The notes beneath the pieces were generated by a model. It saw only the letters and a list, made by a program, of their open reading frames with translations, did no database searches and was not told the DNA's origin. A DNA stretch of 64,000 nt from Rhodococcus oryzae (GTDB lineage: Bacteria > Actinomycetota > Actinomycetes > Mycobacteriales > Mycobacteriaceae), in the NCBI RefSeq assembly GCF_005049235.1, contig NZ_SUMD01000004.1, positions 124,001 to 188,000 on the forward strand, given 5' to 3'. Shown here piece by piece: positions 22,239 through 31,688 of this stretch. A program made the translations under genes and the position numbers. How positions within the stretch are numbered: position 1 is the stretch's first letter; the number at the start of each line of letters is the position of its first letter.

Positions 22239-23372
22239 TCAGCCCTTGTCGGACGCGGCCGCGAGTTCCCCGGAAATGGCTTCGAGCAGCTCATTCCAGG
22301 AGACCTCGAACTTGTCGACTCCTTCGGTTTCCAGCTTCTCGAACACCTCGGGAAGCGAGACGCCGACCGCGGCAATCGCATCGAAGACCTGCTGCGAGGC
22401 GGCGGCGGTGCCGGTGATGGTGTCGCCGGTGATGACGCCGTGATCGGCCACCGCATCCATCGTCTTCTCCGGCATCGTGTTCACCGTGTTCGGTGCGACC
22501 AGCTCCGTCACGTAGAGCGTGTCGGAGTAGTCGGGGTTCTTCACGCCGGTCGAGGCCCACAGCGGACGCTGCACGCGGGCGCCCGCGGCCGCCAGTGCCG
22601 CGTAGGTGCTGCCGCCCTCGAACACCTCCTGGTAGGCCGCGTAGGCGAGGCGCGCGTTCGCGAGCCCGGCCTTGCCGCGCAGGGCCAGCGCCTCCTCGGT
22701 GCCGATGGCCTCGAGGCGGGCGTCGATCTCCGAGTCCACGCGGGAGACGAAGAACGAGGCGACCGAATGGATCTCGGAGAGGTCGTGGCCCGCGGCCTTC
22801 GCGGCCTCGAGGCCGGCCAGGTACGCGTCCATGACGGCCTTGTGCCGCTCCACCGAGAAGATCAGCGTGACGTTGACGCTGATGCCCTCCGCGATCACCC
22901 GGGTGATCGCGGGGAGCCCGGCCAGGGTGGCCGGGATCTTGATGAGCAGGTTCGGGCGGTCGACGATCTTCCACAGCTCGATCGCCTGCGCGACGGTCGC
23001 GTCCGTCTCGTGCGCCAGTCGCGGATCGACCTCGATCGAGACGCGGCCGTCCACGCCCGCGCTGGCCTCGAACTGCGGGGCCAGCACGTCGCAGGCGTCG
23101 CGGACGTCGTCGGTGGTCAGCGCGCGGACCGTGTCATCCACGTTCGCGCCCCGGCCGGCGAGTTCCTTGAGCTGGATCGTGTACTCGTGACCCTTGGTGA
23201 TGGCGCCCTGGAAGATGGTCGGGTTGGTGGTGACACCGACGACGCTCTTCTCCCGGACGAGTGCCGCGAGATTGCCGGACTCGAGGCGGCCACGGGACAG
23301 GTCGTCGAGCCACACCGACACCCCGGCCTGCGACAGCGCGGCGAGATTGGCGTTCTGTACTGAATCGCTCAT
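22239..23372 (-). CDS. tal: transaldolase
   Basis: 377 aa. Moves a dihydroxyacetone unit between sugar phosphates. The Schiff-base Lys is in [15 protein letters not shown]; the N-terminus has [19 protein letters not shown] and [12 protein letters not shown] as in actinobacterial transaldolases. ATG at 23372, five bases after the tkt stop, with AAGGG in the tkt 3' end; a TTG at 23381 is a weaker alternative. Confidence 0.97.
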   Translation of the reverse strand: MSDSVQNANLAALSQAGVSVWLDDLSRGRLESGNLAALVREKSVVGVTTNPTIFQGAITKGHEYTIQLKELAGRGANVDDTVRALTTDDVRDACDVLAPQFEASAGVDGRVSIEVDPRLAHETDATVAQAIELWKIVDRPNLLIKIPATLAGLPAITRVIAEGISVNVTLIFSVERHKAVMDAYLAGLEAAKAAGHDLSEIHSVASFFVSRVDSEIDARLEAIGTEEALALRGKAGLANARLAYAAYQEVFEGGSTYAALAAAGARVQRPLWASTGVKNPDYSDTLYVTELVAPNTVNTMPEKTMDAVADHGVITGDTITGTAAASQQVFDAIAAVGVSLPEVFEKLETEGVDKFEVSWNELLEAISGELAAASDKG

Positions 23373-23377
23373 CGAGA

Positions 23378-25480
23378 TCAACCCTTCACTCGGTCGAGGG
23401 TGCGGCGGGCAGCGGCGGTGACGGCCTCGGCCGTGAAACCGAACTCACGGAACAGCGTCTTGTGGTCGGCGGACGCACCGAAGTGCTCGATCGAGACGGC
23501 CTCGCCGGCGTCGCCGATGATCCGGTACCACGGCATCGCGATGCCGGCCTCGACGGAGACTCGGGCGCGGACCGCGGGCGGCAGCACCGAATCGCGGTAC
23601 TCCTGGTCCTGCTCCTGGAACCAGTCCAGGCAGGGGACCGAGACGACCCGGGTGCCGATGCCCTCGGCCTCGAGCGCCTCCCTGGCCTCGACGGCCAGGT
23701 ACAGCTCGGAGCCGCTGGCCAGCAGGATGACCTCCGGCGTGCCGGTGGAGGCCTCTGCGAGGACGTAGGCGCCGCGCGCCACGCCGTCGACGGATCCGGC
23801 CTTGGTGCCCTCGAGCACCGGGATGTCCTGGCGGGTCAGGGCGAGCGCGGTCGGCCCGGTCTTGTTCTCCAGGGCGGTCTTCCACGCGTGCGCCGTCTCG
23901 TTGGCGTCACCCGGACGGATCACCGCGAGGTTCGGGATCGCGCGCAGCGCGGCGAGGTGCTCGATCGGCTGGTGGGTCGGGCCGTCCTCGCCGAGTCCGA
24001 TGGAATCGTGCGTCCAGACGTAGATCGAGGGCGTCTTCATCAGCGCGGCCAGTCGGACGGCCGGACGCATGTAGTCGCTGAACACCATGAAGGTGCCGCC
24101 GTACGGGCGGGTCGGGCCGTGCAGCGCGATGCCGTTGAGGATCGAGCCCATCGCGTGCTCGCGGATGCCGAAGTGCAGGGTGCGGCCGTACGGCTGCGCG
24201 GTCCAGTCCTTCGTCGAGATCGACGCCGGGCCGAAGGAATCCGAGCCGTCGATGGTGGTGTTGTTGCTGCCCGCGAGGTCGGCGGAGCCGCCCCACAGTT
24301 CGGGCAGGATCGGGCCGAGCGCGTTGAGCACCTTGGCGGAGGCCTTGCGGGTGGCGGCGCCCTTGGCGTCGGGCTCCCAGGTCGGCAGGATGTCGGTCCA
24401 GCCGGCGGGGAACTCGCCTGCCTGCAGGCGGTCGAAGAGCGCCTTGCGCTCGGGCTCGCGAGCCGCCCAGTCCGCGAACTCGGAATCCCAGGCCGCACGC
24501 GCGGCGGCACCGCGGACCGCGACCTCGCGAGCGTGGGCCAGTGCGGCCGGGTCGACCTCGAACGACTTCTCGGGATCGAAGCCGAGCGCCACCTTGACGC
24601 CCGCGACCTCGTCCGCACCGAGCGCCGCGCCGTGCACGTCGCCGGTGTTCATCTTGGTCGGGGCGGGGTAGCCGATGATGGTGCGCAGCACGATGATCGA
24701 CGGCTTGTCGGTCACGGCCTGCGCGGCGGCGACGGCGTCGAGCATCGCGGAGACGTTCTCGCCGCCCTCCACGCGCTGCACGTGCCAGCCGTACGCCTCG
24801 TAGCGCTTGGCGACGTCCTCGCCGAACGCGATGGCGGTGTCGTGCTCGATGGAGATCTCGTTGTCGTCGTAGAAGACGATCAGGTTGCCGAGCTGCTGGA
24901 CACCCGCGAGCGAGGAGGCCTCGGAGGTGACGCCCTCCTGCAGGTCACCGTCGGAGGCGATGACGTAGATGTTGTGGTCGAACGGGCTGGCGCCCGCGGC
25001 GGTGTCCGGGTCGAACAGCCCGCGCTCGCGGCGTGCCGCCATCGCCATGCCGACGGCCGAGGCCAGACCCTGGCCGAGCGGGCCGGTGGTCATCTCGACG
25101 CCGACGGTGTGGCCGTACTCGGGGTGGCCGGGGGTCAGCGAACCCCAGGTGCGCAGCGCCTCGATGTCGGAGAGCTCGAGGCCGTAGCCCGACAAGTAGA
25201 GCTGCAGGTACAGGGTGAGGCTGCTGTGTCCACAGGAAAGGACGAAGCGGTCACGGCCGACCCATTCGGCGTCCGACGGGTCGTGCCGCATGACGCGCTG
25301 GAACAGCGTGTACGCGAGCGGCGCGAGGCTCATCGCGGTGCCGGGGTGGCCGTTCCCCACCTTCTGCACGGCGTCGGCGGCGAGGACACGGGCGGTGTCC
25401 ACGGCCTTGGTGTCTAGCTCCGTCCAGTCGGTGGGGTGCACCGGCTGGGTGAGGACGCGGATCTCGTCTGTGATCGACAC
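23378..25480 (-). CDS. tkt: transketolase
   Basis: 700 aa, equal to the usual length. Thiamine-diphosphate enzyme moving two-carbon units. Motifs: [20 protein letters not shown], the ThDP-binding [18 protein letters not shown] with YDDNEISIE, and [23 protein letters not shown] at 25480 with AGGAG 10 bases upstream; the open frame further upstream has no family match. First gene of the five-gene pentose-phosphate operon and divergent from ctaB, as in mycobacteria. Confidence 0.96.
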   Translation of the reverse strand: MSITDEIRVLTQPVHPTDWTELDTKAVDTARVLAADAVQKVGNGHPGTAMSLAPLAYTLFQRVMRHDPSDAEWVGRDRFVLSCGHSSLTLYLQLYLSGYGLELSDIEALRTWGSLTPGHPEYGHTVGVEMTTGPLGQGLASAVGMAMAARRERGLFDPDTAAGASPFDHNIYVIASDGDLQEGVTSEASSLAGVQQLGNLIVFYDDNEISIEHDTAIAFGEDVAKRYEAYGWHVQRVEGGENVSAMLDAVAAAQAVTDKPSIIVLRTIIGYPAPTKMNTGDVHGAALGADEVAGVKVALGFDPEKSFEVDPAALAHAREVAVRGAAARAAWDSEFADWAAREPERKALFDRLQAGEFPAGWTDILPTWEPDAKGAATRKASAKVLNALGPILPELWGGSADLAGSNNTTIDGSDSFGPASISTKDWTAQPYGRTLHFGIREHAMGSILNGIALHGPTRPYGGTFMVFSDYMRPAVRLAALMKTPSIYVWTHDSIGLGEDGPTHQPIEHLAALRAIPNLAVIRPGDANETAHAWKTALENKTGPTALALTRQDIPVLEGTKAGSVDGVARGAYVLAEASTGTPEVILLASGSELYLAVEAREALEAEGIGTRVVSVPCLDWFQEQDQEYRDSVLPPAVRARVSVEAGIAMPWYRIIGDAGEAVSIEHFGASADHKTLFREFGFTAEAVTAAARRTLDRVKG

Positions 25481-25744
25481 GAGCAGAAGTCTCCTGACAG
25501 TGGGGGTACGGCGACGCGGTAACGCCAAGGGTAGTTCCGCGACAACACTAGTGCTCGGGCGCATCCCGGTCGATCGGTCGAAGGGCCGTGTCGAGACCGG
25601 GCGGTCGGTGCCGAACCGGCGTTAGTGCGACCTGCGGTTCGGATCTGTTCGCCGTGCCGTCTACCATCTTGTGTAGTAGTGCGAAGTCAGGCGCGCAGCG
25701 GTGCGCGACAGGATCAGGTGGTCACTCGCGTGTCGCAAGGAGAA

Positions 25745-26728
25745 ATGGTGCGGATTGTGGAGCATGGCGGACACGGTCTCGCTGGTGGCTCCGAGCCCAC
25801 CCAGGTGAAAAGGCCCGACACCCTCTGGGGCCGGGCGATCGGGAAGGTTCTCGCCTATCTCGCCCTGACCAAGCCGCGGGTGATCGAGCTGCTGCTGGTC
25901 GCGACGATCCCGGCGATGCTGCTCGCGGATCGCGGCAATGTGAACTTCCCGCTCATCCTGAGCACGCTGTTCGGCGGCTGGATGGGCGCGGCCAGCGCCA
26001 ACACGCTGAACTGTGTGGTCGATGCGGACATCGACAAGGTGATGAAGCGGACCGCCCGCAGGCCACTGGCCCGCCTGGCGGTGCCGACCTCCCACGCGCT
26101 CGTCTTCGGACTCGTCCTCGGCGCAGGCTCCTTCGCCTGGCTGTGGTGGGCGACGAACCTGCTGGCGGCCGTGCTGATCGTGCTGACCATCGCGTTCTAC
26201 GTGCTGGTGTACACGATGATCCTCAAGCGCCGGACCTGGCAGAACGTGATCTGGGGCGGTGCCGCCGGTTGCATGCCGGTGATGGTCGGGTGGGCCGCGG
26301 TCACCGGCTCGATCAGCTGGGAGCCGATCGTGCTGTTCCTGGTGATCTTCTTCTGGACGCCGCCGCACACCTGGGCGCTCGCCATGCGCTACAAGGAGGA
26401 CTACAAGGCGGCAGGCGTGCCGATGCTCCCGGTCATCGCGACCGAGGAGCGCGTCACCAAGCAGATCCTCGTCTACACCTGGCTGACCGTGCTGACCACG
26501 CTGGCCCTGGTGCCCGCCGCAGGCGTCGTCTACGCCGCCATCGCTCTGGTCGCGGGTGCCTGGTTCCTGCTGATGGCACACCAGCTGTACGCCGGCGTGC
26601 GCCGCGGCGAGCCGGTGAAGCCGCTGCGCCTGTTCCTGCAGTCGAACAACTACCTCGCCGTGGTGTTCTGTGGACTCGCGGTGGACTCGGTGCTGGGCAT
26701 GGACACGATCGGCTCCTTCTTCAGCTGA
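25745..26728 (+). CDS. ctaB: protoheme IX farnesyltransferase (heme O synthase)
   Basis: 327 aa from the ATG at 25745 (GTG at 25730 possible; AAGGAG sits only a few bases before the ATG). Integral membrane prenyltransferase with about eight or nine helices; adds a farnesyl group to heme B for cytochrome aa3. The two Asp-rich motifs are [18 protein letters not shown] and the conserved loop [20 protein letters not shown]. Works with CtaA, encoded at 29146-30120. The 264-base gap to tkt holds both promoters; CTACCATCTTGTGTAG near 25660-25676 is a small inverted repeat there. Confidence 0.95.
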   Translation: MVRIVEHGGHGLAGGSEPTQVKRPDTLWGRAIGKVLAYLALTKPRVIELLLVATIPAMLLADRGNVNFPLILSTLFGGWMGAASANTLNCVVDADIDKVMKRTARRPLARLAVPTSHALVFGLVLGAGSFAWLWWATNLLAAVLIVLTIAFYVLVYTMILKRRTWQNVIWGGAAGCMPVMVGWAAVTGSISWEPIVLFLVIFFWTPPHTWALAMRYKEDYKAAGVPMLPVIATEERVTKQILVYTWLTVLTTLALVPAAGVVYAAIALVAGAWFLLMAHQLYAGVRRGEPVKPLRLFLQSNNYLAVVFCGLAVDSVLGMDTIGSFFS

Positions 26729-27249
26729 TCGCGGGGCAGTCGCTTCGTCCCTTCACCTCTCCCGAGCGTCCCTGCACCCGGTGGTGCATAGGTCCACCGG
26801 CTCACTCTTGCCCGGGACGTGCGTGTACAAGGCCATATCCGTGCGCCCGAGCCGTTCACTCACCGATCGCATCGACAGACCTCAGCCATCCCGGCCTCGT
26901 CCGCCACGTCGACCGCGGGTCCGCGACGATTTCGTCCAGGGTCAGCCCTGGCTTGGGACCTGGTCCGGTTCTCGGGTCGCCGGCGGCTGGCGCCGGCCGC
27001 AGCAGCGCGATAGATCGCGCGGAATCGACCTGACCTGCAAATACACTCGCTGGCAGTGTCTCTTTACGACGTAAGGGATCGGTGCTTTACATCGTAAGGA
27101 GATTGCGAGGCCACGCGTGTCCGGGTCCCACCCCTGCGAGCACACCTTCTGACAAGAACGCACACATACGGCAGGCCCAAAGGGGGTGCGATGCTGTCAC
27201 AAGGTGTGCGCCGACGGCTGGCGCCGCGTCAGTTGTGTGGCCGTCGCGC
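26729..27249. other. 521-base gap between ctaB and qor with two tandem dyads
   Basis: Both neighbours end here (ctaB on +, qor on -), so a non-coding stretch this long is unexpected. A weak hairpin (CCGGTGG at 26778-26784 with CCACCGG at 26794-26800) could terminate ctaB. The notable part is a pair of near-identical 15-mers, CTTTACGACGTAAGG at 27062-27076 and CTTTACATCGTAAGG at 27085-27099, each built on TTAC-N3-GTAA. They look like operators, but no gene with a clear promoter starts here. A 20-codon frame follows at 27191-27253. I could not support any larger gene. Confidence 0.5.
27062..27099. promoter_or_regulatory. tandem palindromic operator-like sites
   Basis: Two copies of CTTTAC-N3-GTAAGG, starts spaced 23 bases apart (about two helical turns). 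The first contains the odd palindrome TTACGACGTAA. The pattern fits a dimeric TetR- or MarR-type repressor binding twice. No matching regulator gene is in sight. Confidence 0.4.
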
Positions 27250-27253
27250 CTAG
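27191..27253 (+). CDS. possible 20-aa peptide with strong ribosome-binding site
   Basis: ATG at 27191 after AAAGGGGGT, 4-5 bases upstream; reads MLSQGVRRRLAPRQLCGRRA and stops across the end of the convergent qor gene. Basic (Arg-rich). The only support is the ribosome-binding site and the operator-like pair about 100 bases upstream. May be chance. Confidence 0.15.
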   Translation: MLSQGVRRRLAPRQLCGRRA

Positions 27254-28215
27254 GGGACCAGCACGATCGAGCCGGTGGTGCGGCGACCCTGCAGATCGCG
27301 ATGCGCCCGCTCGGCCTCGTCGAGTGGATACTGCGCGCCGATCCGGATCTTCAGGGAGCCGTCCCTGATCGCTTCGAACACCTCGCCCGAGCGCCACAGC
27401 AGCTCGTCGCGGTCGCGGGTGTAGTGCGCGAGGGTGGGTCGGGTCAGGAACACCGAGCCGGCCGGGTTCAGCCGTTGCGGATCGAACGGCGGCACCGGCC
27501 CGCTGGCCGCGCCGAAGAGGGCGAGCGTGCCCCGGATCCGGACCGACGCCAGGCTGGCCTCGAAGGTGTCGGCGCCGACCCCGTCGAACGCCGCCGCCAC
27601 GCCCTCCCCGTCGGTGAGCGCCCGGACCTGCTGCGCGAGGTCGTCGGAGTAGCGCAGCACCTCCGCCGCGCCTGCCTCCCGGGACAGCAGTTCCTTCTCG
27701 TCCGAGGACACGGTGGTGATCACGCGCGCGCCCCTGGCGACCGCGAGCTGCGTCAGCACCAGACCGACCCCGCCCGCGCCCGCGTGCACGAGCACGGTGT
27801 CGCCCGGCTCGACGTAGTAGACCGAGTTCATCAGGTAGTGCGCCGTCATGCCCTGCAGGAGCACCGAGGCGGCCTCGGGGGCGCCGACGCCCTCCGGTAC
27901 CGGGACAGCCACCGCGGCGGGCACCACGACCCTCTCCGCGTAGCTGCCAGGCGCCGAGGACCACGCCACGCGGTCGCCGACGCGGACGCCGGTGACGTCG
28001 GAGCCCACCGCCTCGACCACGCCGCTGCCCTCGAGCCCGGGGACGTACGGCAGGTCCACGGCATAGGCGCCGGTCCGGTAATAGGTGTCGATGTAGTTCA
28101 CGCCGATTGCGTCCGTGCGGACCAGCAGGCCCGCGGCGCCAGGTGCCGGGTCGGGGATCTCGGACATTCGGAGTACATCGGGGCCGCCGAACTCGGTCAC
28201 GGTGATTGCGCGCAT
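27250..28215 (-). CDS. qor: quinone oxidoreductase, zeta-crystallin type
   Basis: 321 aa medium-chain dehydrogenase without zinc ligands. It has the quinone-reductase N-terminus MRAITVTEFGGPDVLRM, GVNYIDTYYRTGAY, and the NADPH-binding LVHAGAGGVGLVLTQLA. Reduces quinones with NADPH, one electron at a time in studied relatives. The open frame continues upstream, but the ATG at 28215 gives the family start and leaves 33 bases to the divergent gene at 28249. Same position as Rv1454c. Confidence 0.93.
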   Translation of the reverse strand: MRAITVTEFGGPDVLRMSEIPDPAPGAAGLLVRTDAIGVNYIDTYYRTGAYAVDLPYVPGLEGSGVVEAVGSDVTGVRVGDRVAWSSAPGSYAERVVVPAAVAVPVPEGVGAPEAASVLLQGMTAHYLMNSVYYVEPGDTVLVHAGAGGVGLVLTQLAVARGARVITTVSSDEKELLSREAGAAEVLRYSDDLAQQVRALTDGEGVAAAFDGVGADTFEASLASVRIRGTLALFGAASGPVPPFDPQRLNPAGSVFLTRPTLAHYTRDRDELLWRSGEVFEAIRDGSLKIRIGAQYPLDEAERAHRDLQGRRTTGSIVLVP

Positions 28216-28248
28216 GACCCTATTTCTACTCTCCAGTATTCTGACGCC

Positions 28249-28614
28249 ATGACTGTGGACACCCAGGACTCCGGCGCGAGCGCCCCGGCCGTATCGCTGC
28301 CCCCGCGGACCGTCGCCGCGGTCAAGAAGTTCGTTGCCGAGCACGGCGGATCGGCCTCGGCCGTGATCCAGCCGGTCGGTCTCGACGGCGTTCGGATCAC
28401 CCTCGTCGGCGCCGACGGCGTCCTCGGCGATCAGGTCGTCGACGACCTCGCGACGGCGAACGCCGTGGTGGCCGCCGTCGACAATGTCACCGTCTCCGAG
28501 TGGGAGCGCGCGATCACCAGCATCGTCACCCCGCGTGTCGGTCACTGGCGGAAGATGGCCGGCTGGGTGGCGAGCCAGACCCGCTTCCCGAAGGCGCGCA
28601 ACGGCCTCGGCTGA
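28249..28614 (+). CDS. conserved actinobacterial protein (Rv1455 position), unknown function
   Basis: 121 aa. Starts MTVDTQDSGASAPAVSLPP; the body (TVAAVKKFVAEHGGSASAVI, then GVRITLVGADGVLGDQVVDD) looks like an alpha/beta domain, ending in a Trp-containing basic tail, GHWRKMAGWVASQTRFPKAR. No signal peptide or membrane helix. It is divergent from qor with only 33 bases between the starts, so its leader is very short or absent. No ribosome-binding site is visible, which suits a leaderless mRNA. Function not known to me. Confidence 0.75.
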   Translation: MTVDTQDSGASAPAVSLPPRTVAAVKKFVAEHGGSASAVIQPVGLDGVRITLVGADGVLGDQVVDDLATANAVVAAVDNVTVSEWERAITSIVTPRVGHWRKMAGWVASQTRFPKARNGLG

Positions 28615-28627
28615 GCACGACCGACAA

Positions 28628-28666
28628 CGAATGCGGGCCCCGGTCATGGACCGGGGCCCGCATTCG
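28628..28666. terminator. bidirectional terminator with 18-bp stem
   Basis: Perfect stem 28628-28645 (CGAATGCGGGCCCCGGTC) with 28649-28666 around a 3-nt loop ATG. It separates the convergent genes at 28249-28614 and 28687-29094. Confidence 0.9.
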
Positions 28667-28686
28667 TCGCGGACCGCGATGTCGAA

Positions 28687-29094
28687 TCAGGGAACGAAGA
28701 AGGTCCCGAAGCCTGGTGTCGCGATCGCCTGTGGGTCGACGAACGCAACTACCTGACCAGCGCCCGGATGGATGGTCACGGGCGCAGCATTCAAGGTCGG
28801 AAACGACGCGGACCCTGATGCGCCGGTGGCGAGACTGACCCAGTGGACAACCGCGCTGTGCGGGTTTCCGCTCTCGGGAGTTCTCAGCACACTCAAGGTG
28901 GCGACGCCCGGTTGTTCGCCCACGGTCGCGGCGAGCCTGGGAGTGGGTAGCTCGACAAGTGGGATAAAGGGACTGACCTGGAACGGAATGGTGCTCGGCG
29001 CTGCTGCCGCTGGGCCCACCGCCAGCAGACCGACGGTCGAGAAGGACAGGGCTGCGGCGATGGCGACACGCTTGACTGCTCTGGATCGGGTCAT
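28687..29094 (-). CDS. small secreted protein, unknown function
   Basis: 135 aa. Classic Sec signal (MTRSRAVKRVAIAAALSFST, cleavage near AAAAP at about residue 33). The mature part of about 100 residues is rich in Pro, Val and Ala, without Cys, and looks like a beta-sandwich (VATLSVLRTPES, HWVSLATGASGSASFPTLN). I recognise no family. It lies between ctaA and a terminator and is probably monocistronic or the tail of the ctaA transcript. Confidence 0.7.
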   Translation of the reverse strand: MTRSRAVKRVAIAAALSFSTVGLLAVGPAAAAPSTIPFQVSPFIPLVELPTPRLAATVGEQPGVATLSVLRTPESGNPHSAVVHWVSLATGASGSASFPTLNAAPVTIHPGAGQVVAFVDPQAIATPGFGTFFVP

Positions 29095-29145
29095 GCGGGT
29101 TGACGGTACCCGCGCCCGCCAGGTCTGTCGTTTCTTCGGCCGTGA

Positions 29146-30120
29146 CTACCGGATTGTCGACTTCATGGGCTTCTGCTCGGCCGGGGCGAGCTCGCGAACA
29201 CGACCGGAGGCATAAAGCGCCGCGGTCGCGGCCGTGCAGGCGCCCGCGAGTGCGACGTGCACGGTCACCAGGACGGCGGGGACGTGGGTCCAGAACTGGA
29301 CCAGGCCGACGCAGGCCTGCGCGACCACGACGCCCACCACCACCTTGAGCCGCAGGGTCACCGCGGCCCTGGCACCGACCGCGTACAAGCCGAAGCCGAG
29401 GCCCACCAGCAGCGCGAGGTAGGCGACCAGCAGTTCGGCGTGCAGGTGCACCAGATTCGTGATGTCGAGGTTCAGCCGCTCGACCGTGCGCTCGGGGTTC
29501 TTGTCGCCCGCGTGCGGTCCGGCGCCCGTCACCATGGTGCCCGCGACCAGTGTCCCGGCCAGCGCGACGCCGGACAGCGCGGTCAGCCAGCGCAGCTGCT
29601 TCGGCACGGCGATGACGTCGACGCCGTCGTCGGGCTGGTCGATCTTGTGGTACAGGATCACCGACAGCCACACCATCGCCATCGACACCAGCAGGTGTAC
29701 CGCGACGGTCCACCAGAGCAGCCCGGTGAGCACGGTGATGCCGCCGATCACCGCCTGCGCGACGGTCGAGAGCGGCATCAGCCAGGCGTAGGCGAGCACC
29801 TCGCGGCGGCGGGCGGCGCGGGTCACCGCGAGCACCACGGCCGCCGCCGTCGCCACCACCAGGAATGTCAGCATCCGGTTGCCGAACTCGATGGCCTGGT
29901 GGAACCACGGCGCCGTCGCGGTCCCGGTGGGCACGAAGCTGCCCGGGTGGCACTGCGGCCAGGTGGTGCAGCCGAGGCCCGACGCGGTCACCCGGACCAC
30001 GGCGCCGGTCACGGCGATACCGCCCTGGGACAGGATCACCGCGACGGCGATCCATTTCTGCACCGCCAAAGAGGGGAGCGGCAGACGGTTGACCAGGCTC
30101 AGGAACCCTCGATACAGCAC
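29146..30120 (-). CDS. ctaA: heme A synthase
   Basis: 324 aa, about eight membrane helices. Oxidises the methyl group of heme O to make heme A for cytochrome aa3. The loop ASGLGCTTWPQCHPGSF holds the Cys pair of the Gram-positive-type enzyme, and His residues at helix ends (FHQAIEFGNRM, VHLLVSMAM, LVHLHAELLVAY) are the likely heme ligands. GTG start. Partner of ctaB. In M. tuberculosis the ABC transporter genes directly precede the homologue Rv1456c; here a secreted-protein gene intervenes. Confidence 0.94.
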   Translation of the reverse strand: MLYRGFLSLVNRLPLPSLAVQKWIAVAVILSQGGIAVTGAVVRVTASGLGCTTWPQCHPGSFVPTGTATAPWFHQAIEFGNRMLTFLVVATAAAVVLAVTRAARRREVLAYAWLMPLSTVAQAVIGGITVLTGLLWWTVAVHLLVSMAMVWLSVILYHKIDQPDDGVDVIAVPKQLRWLTALSGVALAGTLVAGTMVTGAGPHAGDKNPERTVERLNLDITNLVHLHAELLVAYLALLVGLGFGLYAVGARAAVTLRLKVVVGVVVAQACVGLVQFWTHVPAVLVTVHVALAGACTAATAALYASGRVRELAPAEQKPMKSTIR

Positions 30121-30183
30121 GCCCCCGATGGTAGATGCCCGTCAACTACAGAGCGTCGTTGGGGGCTGGCCGCACCCGGAACC

Positions 30184-31632
30184 TCAGCTTCCTGAGCTCC
30201 CCGCACTGCCGAGGCTGCCGGAACCGTTCGCGCCGACCTTGAGGATGCCGGTGATGGTGCCCTGCAGGTAGTCGCCCTGCCCGGTGATGAGCGCCGACAT
30301 CTGCAGGGTGTCGTTCGCCGTGGTGCCGGGGAGCCCGGTGCGCTTCAGGATCGAGCCGGTGCTCGGGTCGATGACCGCGAACGCATACCCGTCGAGCGGG
30401 CCGCCGGTGCCGTCCCGCAGCACCGTGTAGAGATGGCCGTCCGCGGTCGACAGGTGCGGCACCGCGGAGCTGCGGAGCGCGTTGTCCCACACCTGATGGC
30501 AGCCGGCCCCGTCGAGGTCGACGCGGGTCATGCCGCCGGTGAACGGGGCGGTCGCGGGCACGGCCGGTCCGGCGCCCTCGGGCACCTTCGGGTAGGGGTA
30601 GCCGTAGGTGCCCGCGATGAACACGGAGTTGCCCACGCCGATCGGGGAGTTCTCGCTGCCGGGTCCGCCGGCGCCGAGCACCGGGATCTTGCAGACCTCC
30701 TGCCCGGTGTCGGTGCGGTGCACCAGCAGGTTCACCCGGGTGTCGGCGCTGTCCACGATCGCGACGTACTCGTAGCCGTTGGTGGGACCGAAATAGGTGG
30801 GGGTGGACCCGGTGCCCCAGCTCAGCTGCCCGGGTTTGCGGGCCGAACCCCGGTCGTACTCGCGGCGCCAATCGATCTTCGGGGTGCCGTCCGCGGCGAG
30901 GCTCAGCTGGTACAGGGCATGGGTGGTGGCCACCGACGTGCCCGCCGGGGAGGTGGAGATGCTGTTCTGCACCTGCTCGCCCGCCGGTACCGCGACGGTC
31001 TTGGCGACGCCCGCCGTGTCGACGGAGCCGATCACCCCGCCGCCGGTCGCGAACCAGACGTTGCCCTGCCAGTCCGGCGCGAGGCCCGTCACCGCGTCGC
31101 CGTCGGGGATGGCCCCGGACAGGTCGACGGTCGAGTCGATGAACAGCGCGTTGTTCGCGTGGCCGACCCGCTGGAGCTTGCGGTCACCGTCGACGGCGAC
31201 CAGTCGGTTCTGGTTGTCCAGGAACGCGTACACCCCGCCGAGCAGGCTGCCCTTGGTCAGCTTGAGCTGGGCGAGCGATCCACCGACCGGCACTGCCGGT
31301 GCGGCCGGATCGATCAGGTGCACGGTCGGGTCCTGGCCGAGCACCGAGGTGCACAGCGCGACCACCAGTCCGTCGGAGCCCTGCAGCACGGTCGGGCACG
31401 CGGCCAGGAGCGGGTACGAGGTCACCCCGACGGCTCCGTCGCCTGGGCCCGCCAGCGGCGTCGCGTCCGAGGATCCGGCGTCGCCGTGCATCGTCGAGGT
31501 GCCCATCGGCCCGAGGAACGGGTTCGGCGGCGCGAGCGGGCCCCAGGTGGGCTGGGCGGAGGCGAGTCCGCCGCCGAGGGTGATCGCGGAGACGGCGGCC
31601 ATGCAGGCGAGGGCGCGGAGAGTTTTCGGCAC
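30184..31632 (-). CDS. exported beta-propeller-like protein, unknown function
   Basis: 482 aa from the GTG at 31632. A Sec signal (about 1-26, LACMAAVSAITLGGGLASAQ) is followed by about 450 residues made of repeated strand blocks, such as VTGLAPDWQGNVWFATGGG, GYEYVAIVDSADTRVNLLVH and HLYTVLRDGTGGPLDGYAFA. The pattern resembles a six- to seven-bladed beta-propeller of the PQQ/WD type. C-terminus is Gly/Ser-rich. No catalytic motif seen; Cys residues are few and could pair. It sits between the ABC permease gene and ctaA, breaking an arrangement that is continuous in M. tuberculosis. The ribosome-binding site is distant (GGGAGG 17 bases upstream), so the start is uncertain. Confidence 0.75.
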   Translation of the reverse strand: MPKTLRALACMAAVSAITLGGGLASAQPTWGPLAPPNPFLGPMGTSTMHGDAGSSDATPLAGPGDGAVGVTSYPLLAACPTVLQGSDGLVVALCTSVLGQDPTVHLIDPAAPAVPVGGSLAQLKLTKGSLLGGVYAFLDNQNRLVAVDGDRKLQRVGHANNALFIDSTVDLSGAIPDGDAVTGLAPDWQGNVWFATGGGVIGSVDTAGVAKTVAVPAGEQVQNSISTSPAGTSVATTHALYQLSLAADGTPKIDWRREYDRGSARKPGQLSWGTGSTPTYFGPTNGYEYVAIVDSADTRVNLLVHRTDTGQEVCKIPVLGAGGPGSENSPIGVGNSVFIAGTYGYPYPKVPEGAGPAVPATAPFTGGMTRVDLDGAGCHQVWDNALRSSAVPHLSTADGHLYTVLRDGTGGPLDGYAFAVIDPSTGSILKRTGLPGTTANDTLQMSALITGQGDYLQGTITGILKVGANGSGSLGSAGSSGS

Positions 31633-31688
31633 GGCTTCGCATATTGCCGCCTCCCGGCGGAAATGAATACGTTTTGAAACGATCCGAA

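Noticed and set aside
25588-27033. 481-codon frame overlapping ctaB
   Set aside because: Runs out of phase through the ctaB membrane helices and reads as Arg/Gly-rich nonsense.
28249-28614. Long 510-codon reading of this frame from 27082
   Set aside because: The upstream 389 codons are the complement of qor; only the part from the ATG at 28249 has protein-like composition.
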